NCBI GenBank assembly: GCA_937862595.1
Contig: CALMFL010000161.1
Location: 1 to 6,275, forward strand
Length of the DNA: 6,275 nucleotides
Origin: an uncultured Fidelibacterota bacterium
Lineage (GTDB): Bacteria; Fidelibacterota; Fidelibacteria; Fidelibacterales; Fidelibacteraceae
Reading direction: 5' to 3'
The notes beneath the pieces are model-generated. The model did not search any database. It was not told where the DNA came from and saw only the letters and a list, made by a program, of their open reading frames with translations. The stretch's first letter is position 1. Every line of letters starts with the position of its first letter. Below, in pieces: positions 5,676 to 6,275 of the stretch. The translations under genes were made by a program, and so were the position numbers.

Positions 5676-5760
5676 CCGAAGTCCCGAGTATTCGGGACGA
5701 AGGTCAGCCGTAGCTTTCTTGACCGACGAAGCGAAAGCGTAGTTGGTAGCGAAGGCTGGC
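5675..5760 (+). repeat. tRNA-3'-end element, copy B (two hairpins, nested insertion)
   Basis: Hairpin 1: ACC, GAA, a 7-pair stem GTCCCGA (5681-5687) with TCGGGAC (5692-5698) and loop GTAT, then GAA, GGT. Hairpin 2: GTCAGCC (5703-5709) pairs with GGCTGGC (5754-5760), then a GTA/GAA internal loop and GCT (5713-5715) with AGC (5748-5750). Inside it, ACCGAC (5722-5727) pairs with GTTGGT (5742-5747), followed by a GAA/GTA internal loop and the mini-hairpin GCGAAAGC (5731-5738). An alternative inner pairing is GCTTTC (5713-5718) with GAAAGC (5733-5738). Copy B matches copy A in plan and in the conserved loop bases but not in stem sequence. Confidence 0.8.
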
Positions 5761-5770
5761 TAATAAAACT

Positions 5771-5798
5771 TCCCCATTCTAGTGATGGGGATTTTTTT
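5771..5798 (+). terminator. Intrinsic terminator after tRNA-Lys and copy B
   Basis: TCCCCAT (5771-5777) pairs with ATGGGGA (5785-5791) around a seven-base loop, followed by seven T (5792-5798). A run of A before the stem gives a weaker T-rich tail (AGTTTTA) on the other strand, so it could also serve the minus-strand gene ending at 5953. Confidence 0.85.
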
Positions 5799-5883
5799 AT
5801 TACATAGATTTTATGAGAGATGTTTGGTGGTATTTTTTGATGAGAGGGTGAGCCCTGAGCACTGGGAGAAAGAAAATATTTAC

Positions 5884-5953
5884 TTCGCAAATCGAATATC
5901 GTTAATCGGTGTTCGGATATCTTTCTAGTCACTAGTTACCAATCACCAGTCAC
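5884..5953. repeat. Ten in-phase 7-base units, two families, abutting the T9SS gene stop codon
   Basis: From 5884 to 5918 five units follow NTCGNNN (for example ATCGAAT, ATCGTTA). A linker unit ATCTTTC follows, and from 5926 to 5953 four units follow YARTYAC (for example TAGTCAC, CAGTCAC). All ten keep one 7-base phase over 70 bases. The last base of the last unit is the first base of the complement of the TAG stop codon at 5953-5955. Non-coding. Confidence 0.75.
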
Positions 5954-6275
5954 TATTTCATCAACAGCATTTTCCTGGAAATATGCTTGTCACCGTATTC
6001 TAAGCGATAGATATAAATACCCGAACTGTAATTGCCGGCGTTCCATTTAACATCCCAATTTCCTGCTTCTTTGAATCCATCGACAAGAGTTTCAACCAAA
6101 CGGCCAGTTATGTCAAAGATCTGAAGTGTTATGTTTTGAGCTTCAGGGAGCTCATACTCGATCGTTGTGGTTGGATTCAGGGGGTTGGGGTAGTTCTGAT
6201 ATAAATTAAAAGTAGCAGGAACAGGTATTACATTACTTGAAAAAGTATTTTTAAAAATGTATAGACCATCATAAC
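5953..6275 (-). CDS. C-terminal part of a type IX-secreted protein with type A sorting domain, 5' end off window
   Basis: The last 106 residues of a protein read leftwards to TAG at 5955-5953. Residues from about 23 onward form a T9SS type A sorting domain (Por secretion system C-terminal domain): NYPNPLNPTTTIEYELP, then ITLQIFDITGRLVETL, then the W-x-N/G-Y-SSGIYIYRLE strand pattern and the terminal KMLLMK. In this system the domain directs a protein across the outer membrane and is normally removed on secretion or surface attachment. The cargo domain lies beyond the right edge, so its function cannot be told. Base composition is much more AT-rich than the other genes. The T9SS motif is the best clue to the FCB affiliation. 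Confidence 0.92.
   Translation of the reverse strand, partial: YDGLYIFKNTFSSNVIPVPATFNLYQNYPNPLNPTTTIEYELPEAQNITLQIFDITGRLVETLVDGFKEAGNWDVKWNAGNYSSGIYIYRLEYGDKHISRKMLLMK

Noticed and set aside
5657..5932. A 91-codon open frame on the minus strand
   Set aside because: It crosses the 3' half of tRNA-Lys, the whole of copy B and the terminator, has no ribosome binding site, and encodes low-complexity sequence with no recognisable domain.

Overview
The window comes from a bacterium, probably of the Fibrobacterota-Chlorobi-Bacteroidota (FCB) superphylum or an uncultured relative. The main evidence is the right-hand gene, which ends in a type IX secretion (T9SS, type A) sorting domain. The three other protein genes have clear Shine-Dalgarno sequences, and the rho and nrdJ promoters look like ordinary sigma-70 sites. 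This argues against Bacteroidia and Flavobacteriia, which largely lack Shine-Dalgarno use, and suggests a deeper FCB lineage. I cannot name a genus.

Layout. (1) 1-1047, minus strand: the first 349 codons of an adenosylcobalamin-dependent (class II) ribonucleotide reductase, nrdJ, running off the left edge. (2) 1048-1451: divergent intergenic region. It holds the nrdJ promoter with two NrdR boxes, a GC-rich imperfect inverted repeat, an AT tract, and the rho promoter with a C-rich, G-poor leader. (3) 1452-2750, plus: rho, transcription termination factor, with a GTG start. (4) 2779-5160, plus: a membrane-anchored or exported penicillin-acylase-family Ntn hydrolase, 28 bases after rho and probably in its operon. 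(5) 5161-5952: no protein gene. It holds tRNA-Arg(CCG) and tRNA-Lys(CTT), each followed directly by a copy of the same folded element, plus intrinsic terminators and three tracts of degenerate 7- or 8-base tandem repeats. (6) 5953-6275, minus: the last 106 codons of a T9SS-secreted protein in clearly AT-richer DNA.

The left half is housekeeping: deoxynucleotide supply under NrdR control beside the termination factor Rho. The most unusual part is 5262-5760. Both tRNA 3' ends run without a gap into a two-hairpin element whose stems differ in sequence but keep their pairing. Its GAA/GAA and GYA/GAA internal loops are conserved, and the tRNA's own A73-C-C forms the foot of the first hairpin. Both tRNAs share the 12-base junction GCGTACCGAAGT, have a G1-U72 acceptor end and lack an encoded CCA. 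This looks like a repeat family tied to tRNA 3' ends, and it is my candidate for an undescribed system.
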